A stretch of DNA of 64,000 bases from DASTFY01 sp963829955 (GTDB lineage: Bacteria; Actinomycetota; Acidimicrobiia; Acidimicrobiales; Ilumatobacteraceae), in NCBI GenBank assembly GCA_963829955.1, contig CAWHKS010000023.1, positions 34,019 to 98,018 of the forward strand. The letters run 5' to 3'. Both the position numbers and the translations under genes were made by a program. The notes below the pieces were generated by a model that saw only the letters and a list, made by a program, of their open reading frames with translations, searched no databases and was not told the DNA's origin. Shown here piece after piece: positions 35,911 through 46,722 of this stretch; position 1 is the stretch's first letter, and the number at the start of each line of letters is the position of its first letter.

Positions 35911-36625
35911 TCAGGCTCGCTCGGTTGGGCGGCGGCTCGGGCTTGATGCGGTTGGTGTCGACCTTGACGCCCGGGCCCATGGTCGACGACAGGACGATCT
36001 TGCGCAGGTAGCGGCCCTTGGCCGAGGCCGGCTTGGCCCGGTTGATCTCGTCGAGCACGGCCTGGAAGTTGGCCGACAGCGCCTCGGGGCTGAAGCTGAC
36101 CTTGCCGATCGGGACGTGCACGTTGGCGTACCGGTCCGTGCGGTACTCGACCTTGCCGCCCTTGAAGTCGGAGACGGCCTTGCCGACGTCGGTGGTGACG
36201 GTGCCGGTCTTGGGGTTGGGCATCAGGCCCCGCGGGCCGAGCACCCGGCCGAGCTTGCCGACCATGGGCATGAGGTCCGGCGTGGCGATGGCCACGTCGA
36301 AGTCCATGTTGCCCTTCTCGACCTCGGCGGCCAGGTCGTCGGTGCCGACGAGGTCGGCACCGGCGGCGCGGGCCTCGGCTGCGGCCTCCCCGGCCGCGAA
36401 CACCGCCACCCGCACGTCCTTGCCGGTGCCCGACGGCAGCGAGACGGTCCCCCGGACCATCTGGTCCGCCTTGCGGGGATCGACGCCCAGCCGCACGACC
36501 AGCTCGACCGTCTCGTCGAACTTGGCCGGCGCCAGGCTGCGCACCAGGTCCAGCGCTTCGACGGCGCTGAACAGCTGGTCACCATCGAACCGCTTGGCGG
36601 CGTCGGCGTACTTCTTGCCTGTCAT
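35911..36625 (-). CDS. rplA: 50S ribosomal protein L1, end disturbed
   Basis: MTGKKYADAAKRFDGDQL to GPGVKVDTNRIKPE is a normal L1, including GPRGLMPNPKTGTV. The open frame does not stop but continues through the L10 leader into rplJ, which cannot be real. With one base change near 35930 the protein ends at the TGA at 35911-35913, about 237 residues, the usual length. L1 forms the mobile L1 stalk at the ribosomal E site and often represses its own operon. Confidence 0.93.
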
Positions 36626-36690
36626 GAGTGGCTCCCTCGGTGGTTCGGATCGTCCGGGCGAGGTGGTCCCGGCTCGATCGGGTCAGTGGT

Positions 36691-37116
36691 TCAGACGACC
36701 TTGAGGCCCATGGAGCGGGCGGTGCCCCGCACCTGCTCGACGGCCGCGTCGAGGTCGTAGGCGTTGAGGTCGGGCATCTTGATCTTGGCGACCTCCTGGA
36801 GGTCGTCCTCGGTGACGGTCCCGACGACGTCCTTGCCGGGCGTCATCGACCCCTTCTCCAGGCCGGCCTTCTCCCGCAGCAGGACGGGGGTGGGCGGCGT
36901 CTTCAGGATGAACGTGAACGCCCGGTCCTCGAAGATGGTGATCTCGACGGGCACGATGGTGCCGACCTGGCTCTCCGTCGCCGCGTTGTACTGCTTGCAG
37001 AAGTCCATGATGGCCACGCCGTGGGGGCCGAGCGCGGTGCCGACCGGCGGGGCCGGGGTGGCCTTGCCGGCAGGGATCTGGATCTTCACGACGGCCGCGA
37101 CCTTCTTCTTGGCCAT
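36691..37116 (-). CDS. rplK: 50S ribosomal protein L11
   Basis: A complete 141-residue L11 (MAKKKVAAVVKIQIPAGKA to ARSMGLKVV) with the PAPPVGTALGPHGV N-terminal signature and the rRNA-binding C-terminal domain. L11 binds the GTPase-associated centre of 23S rRNA. It is co-oriented with nusG and rplA, and no indel is seen. Confidence 0.97.
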   Translation of the reverse strand: MAKKKVAAVVKIQIPAGKATPAPPVGTALGPHGVAIMDFCKQYNAATESQVGTIVPVEITIFEDRAFTFILKTPPTPVLLREKAGLEKGSMTPGKDVVGTVTEDDLQEVAKIKMPDLNAYDLDAAVEQVRGTARSMGLKVV

Positions 37117-37206
37117 GTTCCTGGGTTCTCCTCGCGTGGGGCGGCTGACAATGATGCAGGGCGCGGAGCCGGGTCACAACCCGGCCGGCGCCCCGGCGGG
37201 TGTGGG

Positions 37207-38057
37207 TCAGATCTTGGCGACCTGGCTGAAGTCCATCTCGACCAGGGTCTCCCGGCCGAAGATGTTGACCAGCACCTTGAGCTTCAGGTGATCGACGTTG
37301 ATCTCGGCCACGGAGCCGGTGAAGTCGGCGAACGGGCCTTCCTTGACCCGGACGCTCTCGCCCACGTCGTACTCCAGCTTGGGCTTGCTGTGACGCGGCG
37401 TCTCGGCACCGTCGCCCTTGGCCGACAGGAAGGTGTCCACCTCCCGCCGGCTGAGCGGGGTCGGCTTCTGCCCGAACCGGCCCTGGCCGACGAAGCCGGT
37501 GACGCCCGGGGTGTTGCGGATGACGTACCAGCTGGCGTCGTCCATCTCGCAGCGCACCAGCAGGTAGCCGGGGAAGACCTTGCGCTGGACGACCTGCTTG
37601 CGGCCGCCCTTGAACTCGACCACGTCCTCCATGGGGATGACGACCTCGAAGATCTTCTCCTCCATGTTCATGGACTGGATGCGGGCCTCGAGGTTCGACT
37701 TGACCTTCTTCTCGTAGCCGGACTGCGTGTGGACGACGAACCACTGGCCGGGCCGCAGCCACGGGCTGGGCTCGGCCGGCTCCTCGCTCCTCGGCTCTCG
37801 TCAGCTCGTCGACGGCCTCTCGTCGCCTCGATCTCGAGCGTCCTCGGCGGTCCCGGCCTCGACGACCTCGGCCTCGGCCTCCGCGACCTCAGCCTCCGCG
37901 ACCTCGGCGGCCTCGACCTCCGGTCGGCGACTCGGCCGTGGCGACTGTCGCCGGCGTCGGTGGTCGGCGTGTCGGCCACGTCGGTCACGTCGGTCATGTC
38001 GGTGTCGGTCACGTCGGTCTCGGTCATGTCGGTTTCGGTCATGTCGGTGTCGCTCAT
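37207..38057 (-). CDS. nusG: Transcription factor NusG with an acidic repeat N-terminal extension, frameshifted
   Basis: The NGN and KOW domains are complete (WFVVHTQSGYEKKVKSNLEAR, FPGYLLVRCEM, TPGVTGFVGQG, EGPFADFTGSVAEINVD). Ahead of them is an extension of about 90-100 residues. It begins at ATG 38057 with near-repeats of D-T-D-M-T-E and continues after an indel near 37925 as a Glu/Ala/Val repeat (EVAEAEVAEAEAEVVEAG). More indels near 37790-37810 rejoin PSPWLRPGQWFVV. The start overlaps the secE stop (ATGA). Acidic extensions occur in other actinobacterial NusG proteins; the role is not known. Confidence 0.9.
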
Positions 38058-38347
38058 CGGTCGAACAGCCACAGGGCGCCGGTGCCGAAGATGAAGTCGA
38101 GCACGGTGACGGCGGTCGTGAACACCACGACGGTGATCAGGACCAGGATCGAGTAGCTGCGGATCTCCGCCCGGGTCGGCCAGGCGACCTTGCGCAGCTC
38201 GGCCCGCACCTCGCGCAGGAACTGGGGGAACGACGTGCGCTCCCGCTTGGCGCGGGGAGCCGGCGCGGTGCGCGTCGGGGCGCCCTCCGCGGTCATGGCG
38301 CCCATCTTCTTCAGCTGGCGCTTCTGCTGCCGGTTGTAGTTCTCCAT
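38054..38347 (-). CDS. secE: Preprotein translocase subunit SecE
   Basis: 97 residues: a basic cytoplasmic N-terminus (MENYNRQQKRQLKKMG), the conserved amphipathic helix FPQFLREVRAELRKVAWPTRAEI, and one TM (YSILVLITVVVFTTAVTVL). ATG 38347 is preferred; an in-frame GTG lies 9 bp upstream. SecE clamps SecY in the membrane. It overlaps nusG by 4 bp, the usual secE-nusG arrangement. Confidence 0.94.
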   Translation of the reverse strand: MENYNRQQKRQLKKMGAMTAEGAPTRTAPAPRAKRERTSFPQFLREVRAELRKVAWPTRAEIRSYSILVLITVVVFTTAVTVLDFIFGTGALWLFDR

Positions 38348-38389
38348 TGACGACACCGTTTCGACGACGACGAGGGGCGGGACGGTGAG

Positions 38390-38462
38390 CAGGGCAGGAG
38401 GGACTCGAACCCCCGACCGTCGGTTTTGGAGACCGATGCTCTTCCAACTGAGCTACTGCCCT
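38390..38462 (-). tRNA. tRNA-Trp (CCA)
   Basis: AGGGCAG and CTGCCCT form the acceptor stem; the anticodon loop is CT-CCA-AA between CGGT and ACCG arms, and the T-loop is TTCGAGT. CCA is not encoded. It lies between rpmG and secE, its normal place in actinobacteria. Confidence 0.95.
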
Positions 38463-38545
38463 CGGCAGACCGGACGACCCGGCCGGAGAGCCAGGGTACC
38501 AGCCGGTCGCCCGGGGCCGGCAGGCGGCGCGGGGCCGCCTCCCGG

Positions 38546-38710
38546 CTAGCGGGTCTCCTTGTGCATGGTGTGACGACGGTCGTTCCGGCAGTACTTCTTC
38601 ATCTCGATGCGCTCGCGGTCGTTGAGCTTGTTCTTCATCGTGATGTAGTTGCGGTGCTTGCACTCGGTGCACTCGAGGGTGATCTTCACCCGCTTCTCAG
38701 CCTTGGCCAC
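38546..38710 (-). CDS. rpmG: 50S ribosomal protein L33
   Basis: A 54-residue L33: VAKAEKRVKITLECTECKHR, then NYITMKNKLNDRERIEMKKY and CRNDRRHTMHKETR. It is the zinc-binding type (CxxC in CTEC; C and H later). The start is GTG 38710, inside the GAGACGTGGC string that also follows tuf copy 1. It lies 11 bp after the tuf stop. Confidence 0.93.
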   Translation of the reverse strand: MAKAEKRVKITLECTECKHRNYITMKNKLNDRERIEMKKYCRNDRRHTMHKETR

Positions 38711-38721
38711 GTCTCAGCCTT

Positions 38722-39906
38722 TCACTTGATGATCTTGACGACTCGGCCGGCGCCCACGGTGCGGCCACCTTCACGGATCGCGAACCGGAGTCCCTCGTCC
38801 ATGGCGATCGGTTTCCCCAACTCGACCGTCATCGCGACGTTGTCCCCCGGCATCACCATCTCCGTCCCCTCCGGCAACTCGATCGTCCCCGTCACATCCG
38901 TCGTCCGGAAATAGAACTGCGGCCGATAATTGTTGAAGAACGGCTTGTGCCGACCACCCTCATCCTTGTTCAACACATACACCTGCGCCTCGAAGTTCGT
39001 GTGCGGCGTGATCGACCCCGGCTTGCACAACACCTGACCCCGCTCCACATCCTCCTTCTTCGTCCCCCGCAACAACGCACCGATGTTGTCACCCGCCTGA
39101 CCCTGATCCAAGATCTTGCGGAACATCTCCACCCCCGTACACACCGTCTTCTGGGTGTCCCGCAACCCCACGATCTCCACCTCGTCACCAGTGTTGACGA
39201 TCCCCTGCTCCACCTTCCCGGTCACCACCGTCCCCCGACCAGTGATCGTGAACACATCCTCCACCGGCATCAAGAACGGCTTGTCCAACTCCCGCACCGG
39301 CTCCGGCACCGAAGCATCCACCGCCTCCATCAACTCCAAGATCTTCCCCTGCCACTCCTCATCGCCCTCCAACGCCTTCAACGCCGACACCCGCACCACC
39401 GGCGCCTCATCCCCCGGGAACTCGTACTCGTTCAACAACTCCCGCACCTCGAGCTCCACCAACTCCAACAGCTCATCGTCATCCACCGCATCAGCCTTGT
39501 TCAACGCCACCACGATGTACGGCACCCCCACCTGACGAGCCAACAACACATGCTCACGGGTCTGCGGCATCGGACCATCCGTCGCCGCCACCACCAAAAT
39601 CGCCCCATCCACCTGCGCCGCCCCCGTAATCATATTCTTGATGTAATCAGCATGACCCGGCATATCCACATGCGCATAATGACGATTCGCCGTCTCATAC
39701 TCCACATGAGCAATCGAAATCGTAATACCCCGCGCCTTCTCCTCCGGAGCCTTATCAATCTGATCAAACGGCGTATAATCCGCCAACCCACGATCCGCCA
39801 ACGTCTTCGTAATCGCCGCCGTCAACGTCGTCTTCCCATGATCAATATGACCCATCGTCCCAATATTCACATGCGGCTTCGTACGCTCAAACTTCGCCTT
39901 GCTCAT
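38722..39906 (-). CDS. tuf: Elongation factor Tu, copy 2
   Basis: A second complete 394-residue EF-Tu, identical to copy 1 except for Glu instead of Asp and Gly instead of Ala in the EEWQGKILE stretch, and Glu instead of Ala in TIELPEG. The DNA is almost identical as well, including the unusual T/G-ending codons and the 19 bp from the stop codon into the next gene's start. The upstream sequences differ (here AGGAG before ATG 39906). It stands between tRNA-Met and rpmG. Confidence 0.97.
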   Translation of the reverse strand: MSKAKFERTKPHVNIGTMGHIDHGKTTLTAAITKTLADRGLADYTPFDQIDKAPEEKARGITISIAHVEYETANRHYAHVDMPGHADYIKNMITGAAQVDGAILVVAATDGPMPQTREHVLLARQVGVPYIVVALNKADAVDDDELLELVELEVRELLNEYEFPGDEAPVVRVSALKALEGDEEWQGKILELMEAVDASVPEPVRELDKPFLMPVEDVFTITGRGTVVTGKVEQGIVNTGDEVEIVGLRDTQKTVCTGVEMFRKILDQGQAGDNIGALLRGTKKEDVERGQVLCKPGSITPHTNFEAQVYVLNKDEGGRHKPFFNNYRPQFYFRTTDVTGTIELPEGTEMVMPGDNVAMTVELGKPIAMDEGLRFAIREGGRTVGAGRVVKIIK

Positions 39907-39971
39907 GGTGAGGCGTTCTCCTGTGGTGTGTGGGTGTTGACGCTGTCTCGGGGCTTGGACTTGACGGGTGG

Positions 39972-40048
39972 TGGTAGCGGCGATCGGGATCGAACCGATG
40001 ACCTTCCGATTATGAGCCGGATGCTCTGACCAACTGAGCTACGCCGCC
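39972..40048 (-). tRNA. tRNA-Met (CAT), elongator type
   Basis: Acceptor GGCGGCG with CGCCGCT (one G-U end pair), anticodon loop CT-CAT-AA between CCGG and TCGG, T-loop TTCGATC, and an encoded CCA. The D-arm TAGCTCAGTTGGTCAGAGC is standard. It does not have the initiator features (three G-C pairs under the anticodon). A CAT anticodon modified to read Ile cannot be fully excluded. Confidence 0.93.
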
Positions 40049-40132
40049 CGGTGAGGCTGTGTGACCTGCTGGTGTGTGGGTGACCTGCTGCCGGCCGAGC
40101 CGGCAGTCCGGCCGGGCCGACCAGGTTGGCCG

Positions 40133-40205
40133 AGCCCTCTGTGGGAATCGAACCCACGACACCAGCCTTACCATGGCTGTGCTCTACCGACTGAGCTAAG
40201 AGGGC
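40133..40205 (-). tRNA. tRNA-Thr (GGT)
   Basis: Acceptor GCCCTCT with AGAGGGC; anticodon arm CAGCC / GGCTG with loop AT-GGT-AA; T-loop TTCGATT. No encoded CCA. It is the first of the tRNA-Thr, tRNA-Met, tuf, rpmG series on this strand. Confidence 0.95.
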
Positions 40206-40323
40206 GGGCGCGGCAGAGCCGCGGACCGGCGAGCCAGCATAGCGGCCGTCTCCCGGGCCCGACCACGCCGTAACCGGTGTCCCACCGGGCCACCGGCGTC
40301 ACCCCGGATAGCCTGCGCCGCCG

Positions 40324-40866
40324 ATGACGGGCGAGCGGCCAGCCGAACAGGCAGTCGAGCGGACGATCCGGATCCGGCCCGCCGAGGAGTCCGACAGCGA
40401 GGCCATCCGCGCCATCTACAACCACGAGGTCGAGCACTCGACGGCCACGTTCGACCTCGTTCCCCGCTCGCCCCGCGAGCAGCACGACTGGCTGGCCAAC
40501 CGCTCGGGCGCGTTCAGCGTCATGGTCGCCGAGTGGGACGGCGAGGTGGTCGGCTTCGCCTCCGTCTCCCCGTACAAGGAGCGGGCGGCCTACCGCACCA
40601 CGGTGGAGGACTCGGTGTACGTCCGCCGCGACCGCCACGGGCTGGGCATCGGCAAAGCGCTGCTCCTCGCCCTGCTCGACGCCGCCGAGGCCAGCGGATT
40701 CCACGCCGTCATGGCCCGCATCGAGGCCGGGGGGACGGCATCCCGCGCGCTCCACGAGGCGTGCGGCTTCCGCCTCATCGGGATCGAGCGGGAGGTGGGC
40801 CGGAAGTTCAACCGCTGGCTCGACACCGCCCTCATGCAGTGCCTCCTGCGGGAGCGGCCCCGCTGA
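40324..40866 (+). CDS. GNAT acetyltransferase, phosphinothricin acetyltransferase-like
   Basis: 180 residues. IRPAEESDSEAIRAIYNHEVE and STATFDLVPRS match the PAT/Bar subfamily; the acetyl-CoA loop is RRDRHGLGIGKALLLALL, and the C-terminal motif is ACGFRLIGIEREVGRKFNRWLD. Members acetylate phosphinothricin, methionine sulfoximine or related amines; for chromosomal copies such as this the natural substrate is unknown. It is divergent from the tRNA-Thr end and convergent with the HTTM gene, with 9 bp between their stops. Confidence 0.9.
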   Translation: MTGERPAEQAVERTIRIRPAEESDSEAIRAIYNHEVEHSTATFDLVPRSPREQHDWLANRSGAFSVMVAEWDGEVVGFASVSPYKERAAYRTTVEDSVYVRRDRHGLGIGKALLLALLDAAEASGFHAVMARIEAGGTASRALHEACGFRLIGIEREVGRKFNRWLDTALMQCLLRERPR

Positions 40867-40875
40867 GGGGAACCG

Positions 40876-42270
40876 TCACGGAGCCGGCGTCGAGGGAGCA
40901 GGCTCGATCCAGCCGTCGTGCCAGACATCGCGGCGCTCGGCGGCCAGGTCGACCGTGGGGTCGATGAATGGCGCGGCGGGACGGCCGTTCAGCGAGACGT
41001 AGGCGTCGGCCCGCACCTGGACCGCCGGATGTCCGGCTTCGCGCGCGCGCCCGCGCCAGCTCGAGCGCGGCCTGGTGGATGAGATCGGGCTCGGTGGCCA
41101 TCAACCGCCACTGATCGGCCGTGTAGAGGGCACGGGCGTCGTCCGTCCACGCCTCCCCGGTGACGGGATCGGTGAGACGGAACGTGACGTCGCCGGCCCG
41201 CTCGACGGCCAAGACGTTCCAGGAGAAGCGGTACCCCTCGTTCGTCCAGCGGGCATCGCCGGGGTACAGCAGGTGACGGAGAGGGAAGACCACCTGGAGC
41301 ACCACCCAGGCCAATCCGGCCACCACCGCCAGCCGTTGTGCCCGTGAGAGGGTCCGAGGGCTCCCGGCGTCGTCGGGCTCGGCGTCGGCCTCGTTGGGCG
41401 GGCGCGACCGCAACCACCGACCCCATCCTTGGCGACGCGGCCAGCCGGGCGTGAAGAACAGGGTGGCGCCGGCGACCATCAGCCACGGGAACACGCCGAT
41501 CGGGAAGAGCCGCCAGGTCACCACGTGGAAGACGACCACGGCGACGAAGGCGAACAGCCGGGTCCGGCGCCAGAGCAGGAGGACGACGATGGTGCAGTCG
41601 AACACCGCGCCGGCCAGGGCCAGGGCGTGGGCGGTCCAGCGCTGCTCGAGCAGGCCGTCGAAAGGACCGAGCCCGTCGAGCGCGGGGAGCCACAGGCGCA
41701 GCGGCAGCGCGTGCACCAGCCAGTCGCCGTGGAGCTTGGCGATCCCGGCGAACACGTACACCACGCCGACCTGGGCACGGAGGAGCCAGAGCACCCCACC
41801 GCCACGGTGCGCTCGCCGCTCCGCCTCGCCGAGATCGAGAGGCTGGCGTCCGCCGGGAGGAAGCAGAGCAGGAACGCCATCAGGCTCACGAACACGTAGT
41901 GGTTCAGGTAGGTCGTGACGTCGATGAGCTCGATCCAGGTGAACCCGAGGAAGAAGGTGGCGATAGCCGGCCGGTAGTGCCAGCCCACGGCCACGAGCGC
42001 GGCGGCGACGCCGACCACGGCCAAGAGGACGAGCATCCCCGCCGGCGACGGCTTCGGCACCCAGCCGAACCCCAGGTACGTGAACCGGTGGGTGGGCCCG
42101 GCGTAGCGCGTGGTGGCCCAGCCCCGATCGATCAGCCGCACGACCGAGAGCAGGCCGACGAGCCCGAACGCGATGCGGAACACGCCGAGCGAGGCGCCAT
42201 CTACCCGGCGGGTCCACCGATCAGCCCGCGGTCGGGCGATTGACGGCCGTTGGTAAAGCACCCCTAACAT
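40876..42270 (-). CDS. HTTM-domain membrane protein (vitamin K-dependent carboxylase-like), frameshifted
   Basis: Several TM helices: LGVFRIAFGLVGLLSVVRLI, GMLVLLAVVGVAAALVAVGW, YLNHYVFVSLMAFLLCFLPA, QVGVVYVFAGIAKLHGDWL, GAVFDCTIVVLLLWRR, and FPWLMVAGATLFFTPGWPRR. The pattern YLNHYVF.SL and YVFAGIAKLHGDWL is that of HTTM proteins. Indels near 41800 and 41040 join the frames; the C-terminus is soluble (VNGRPAAPFIDPTVD-like) and ends at 40876. Bacterial members have no proven substrate. The start is only 32 bp from the divergent imelysin gene, so the true start may be slightly inside. Confidence 0.82.
42250..42267. promoter_or_regulatory. Possible iron-box-like site
   Basis: The minus-strand sequence TTAGGGGTGCTTTACCAA resembles the ends of the DtxR/IdeR box (TTAGG...ACCTAA) but is degenerate in the middle. 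It lies 36-53 bp upstream of the imelysin start, in the right place for iron control of that operon. By eye only. Confidence 0.22.
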
Positions 42271-42302
42271 GACGCGGAACCCACCCTAGTCAGGAGCCCC
42301 AC

Positions 42303-43542
42303 ATGCGTTTGCCCCGCCCAGCCCGCCTCGCCATCCCCGTCGTCGCCGGCACCCTCCTGGTCGCCGCCTGCGGCTCGGATGGCTCGGATGACGGTGGCGA
42401 TGCGGCCGGGACGGTCGGGACCAGCGCGGCCGCCGACACTGCACCCGGGACCGTGGCCGGCACCACAGCAGGGGCCGCGGCCGATCCCACGCTCGCCGAA
42501 GAGGTGGCCACGGCCTATGCCGACGGTGTCTTCGCGTCCTACGACGCGTCGGTGGCCAGCGCCGCCACCATGCAGGAGGCCATCCAGGCCTTCATCGCCG
42601 ATCCGACCGACGCGACGCTGGATGCCGCGAAGGTGGCGTGGCTGACCGCTCGCGACGACTACGGCCCGACCGAGGCCTTCCGCTTCTACGACGGCCCCAT
42701 CGACAACCCTGACGACGGGCCCGAGGGCCAGATCAATGCCTGGCCGATGGACGAGGCCTACGTCGACTACGTCGACGGCGACGCGGCGGCCGGCATCGTG
42801 AACGACACCGCCGGGTTCCCGGAGATCACCACGGACGTCATCGTCTCCGCCAACGAGGAGGGCGGCGAGACCAACATCTCCACCGGCTGGCATGCCGTCG
42901 AGTTCCTCCTCTGGGGCCAGGACCTGTCCGACGACGGGCCCGGGAGCCGGCCGGTCACCGACTACACCACGGAGGCCAACGCCGAGCGGCGCGCCGCTTA
43001 CCTGGAGCTCGTCACCCAACAGCTGATCGACGACATGACCAGCGTGCGTGACCAGTGGGCCGCGGAGGGCGGCGCCTACCGGACCGAGTTCCTGGCCGAT
43101 CCGACCCAGGCCATCAGCAACATGGTCCGGGGCATCGGCGCCCTCAACACCGGCGAGCTGGCCGGTGAGCGGATGACCGTCGCCTACGAGACGAAGGACC
43201 GCGAGGACGAGCACTCCTGCTTCAGCGACAACACCAACGCTGACGTCGTCAACAACATCAAGGGTGTCCGCATGGTGTACCTGGGCGAGTTCCCGGGTGC
43301 CAGCGGCTCGGGCCTGACCGTCCTCGTGGCCGCCGTCGACCCCGAGCTCGACGCCACGCTGCGCGAGCAGCTCGACGCCACGCTGGCCCAGGCCGAGGCG
43401 TTCCCCGATACGTTCGAGGCGATGATCGCCGCGGACGACGGTTCCCCCGAGCGCACGGCTGTACTCGACGTGATCACCGCGCTCGAGGAGCAGGGGACCA
43501 CGTTGGCCGAGGCCGCCCAGGCGCTCGGCGTCCAGGTGAACT

Positions 43543-43553
<11 letters not shown>
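42303..43553 (+). CDS. Imelysin-family lipoprotein (IrpA-like)
   Basis: 416 residues. A lipoprotein signal peptide ends LLVAACGSD (lipidated Cys about 23), followed by a Ser/Thr/Ala/Gly-rich linker. The imelysin core has the GxHxxE motif in STGWHAVEFLLWGQDL, with DPTDATLDAAKVAWLTARDDY before it and MVRGIGALNTGELAGERM after. These periplasmic or surface proteins are linked to iron acquisition (IrpA, and EfeO relatives). It is the first gene of a four-gene plus-strand operon; the next gene begins inside its last codons. Confidence 0.9.
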
Positions 43554-45024
<1,471 letters not shown>

Positions 45025-45028
<4 letters not shown>

Positions 45029-46080
45029 AGCTTGCTCCCCTGGCGGTCACCGCTGCGCTCCTCGCCGGCCTCGCCGCCTGTTCGGGTGGCGACGACAGCG
45101 CCGGCACCACCGCGGCCTCCGCCGCCGCGTCCGGAGGGCCCGACCTGCCCGCCATGGTCGACGAGATCATCGTGCCCCGCTACCAGACCTTCCAGACGGA
45201 GGCGGCGCAGCTCGAGACCGCGATCGCCGACCTCTGTGCGCAGCCGGGAGCGGCACCGCTTGACGCCGCCCGCCAGCAGTGGGCTGCGACGCGCGAGGCC
45301 TGGCGGCAGACGGTGGCCTTCGGGGTCGGCCCGGCCATGACCTTGCGGACCCCGTCCGCAGTCGACTTCGCAGCGTCGGAGACGAAGGTGCAGGAGGTCC
45401 TCGACGGATCCGAGCCCCTCACCGCCGCGGCCGTGGCCGATCTGGGCGCCAACGCCCGCGGGCTCGGTGCCATCGAACAGCTCCTCTACGGGGAAGGCTC
45501 CGACCCCCTGACCACGCCGGACGGCGCCCGCCGGTGCGGATATGCGGCCGAGACGGCGGTGCTCGTGGGTCAGGCCGCCGATGACGTGGCGGCCGCCTGG
45601 GCCGAGGGAGCTCCCGATCGGACCGAGTTCCTCGCCGACGAGTCCATGGCGCGCGACGAGCTGTACAACCAGCTCATCGCCACGCTCCAGAGCGTCGCGG
45701 ACAAGCGCCTCAAGGTCGCGGTCGGCTACGACGACGTCGAGCCGAACCCGGAGGCGGCCGACACAGGCGCCGCCCAGCGGGGGCTCGACGACATGGTGGC
45801 CGAGCTCGACGGAGCCCTGGCCTCCTACGACGCCGTCCTAGGCGCGGATCTCGAAGCGGCGTCCGAGGACGCCGCCCGTCGCACCCGGGGCGGCTTGGTC
45901 GACGGCCGCGACATCCTCGTCGCGCTGCCGCGGCCGCTGGCCTCGGCCGTCGAGACCGAGCTCCCCGCGGCCCAGGAAGCCCTCGTCGCGCTGCAGGACT
46001 CCAAGCGCGCCTTGGCGACCGAGGTGGCCAGCCTCCTGGGGCTGACGCTGACGTTCAGCGAGTCGGACGGCGATGCCTGA
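45025..46080 (+). CDS. Second imelysin-superfamily lipoprotein (COG3489 type)
   Basis: GTG 45025 overlaps the previous stop (GTGA). The signal is VKLAPLAVTAALLAGLAACSGG with lipidated Cys at 20. The body of about 330 residues has AARQQWAATREAWRQTVAFGVGPAM, GLGAIEQLLYGEG (the degenerate counterpart of GxHxxE), RCGYAAETAVLVG and a helical C-terminus (LPAAQEALVALQDSKRALATEVASLLGL). It pairs with the first imelysin and the di-heme protein in a known gene set (COG3487/3488/3489). Confidence 0.86.
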
Positions 46081-46711
46081 TCGGGCCTGTGCTGTGCGCC
46101 GGACGGCGGCCGCGGTCGCGCTGCTCACGCTGGCGGCCGGTGTCGGCATCGTCCGGTGGACGTCCGCGGGCAACGGCGGCGGCGAGGACGAGGGTCCGCG
46201 TGCCCGAGGGCCGGCTCCCCTGCCCGTCGAGGCGTCGTCGCTGTATCAGTTCGACGACCTGGCCTCGATGGTGGTGGCGTCCGATCTCGTCGTGCGCGCC
46301 CGGGTCGACAGCACCGCCCGCGGCCGGCTGGTGGGCGAGGGGGACGCGGCTGTCGTCTCCCGCATCGACACGCTCGAGGTCGAAGAGGTCCTCGCCGGTG
46401 ACGCCAGCCTTGATTCTGCGGCATCCACGCTCCTCGTGGAAGAGGAGGGTTGGCTGGGCGACGGGACGGCCATCGCCGTCAACGGGCTGGCGCCGAGCGA
46501 GGCCGGCATGGACGCCATCTGGTTCCTCGACCGGCGACCGGACCCCGAGGTTCCTGGCTACTTGGTCATCAACCACCAGGGCCGGTTCGTGGTGGACGGC
46601 GACCGGCTCGAAGGCGCCGACGGGAAGGACCCGCTGGTCGCTGCACTGGAGCCCCTGGGTCCTGACGGGCTGACGAGCGCCGTGCGCCAGGTGGTCGGCG
46701 CCAGCGGCTAA
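46073..46711 (+). CDS. Hypothetical membrane-anchored extracytoplasmic protein
   Basis: 212 residues, no family recognised. One N-terminal TM or signal (VRRTAAAVALLTLAAGVGIV) is followed by a beta-rich domain: VVASDLVVRARVDST, VVSRIDTLEVEEVLAGD, TLLVEEEGWLGDG, AIWFLDRRPDPEVPGYLVIN, GRFVVDGDRLEGADG. The pattern of strands after a bacterial anchor is like proteins that carry an OB-type fold. ATG 46073 overlaps the imelysin stop, so it is the fourth gene of that operon. The classic fourth partner of this set (DUF1513) is not present. Confidence 0.7.
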   Translation: MPDRACAVRRTAAAVALLTLAAGVGIVRWTSAGNGGGEDEGPRARGPAPLPVEASSLYQFDDLASMVVASDLVVRARVDSTARGRLVGEGDAAVVSRIDTLEVEEVLAGDASLDSAASTLLVEEEGWLGDGTAIAVNGLAPSEAGMDAIWFLDRRPDPEVPGYLVINHQGRFVVDGDRLEGADGKDPLVAALEPLGPDGLTSAVRQVVGASG

Positions 46712-46722
46712 GCAGGCGCCCG

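Noticed and set aside
35423..36625. 400-codon L1 protein reading into the L10 gene
   Set aside because: The extra part covers the L10 leader and the start of rplJ in another frame; a single indel explains the lost stop.
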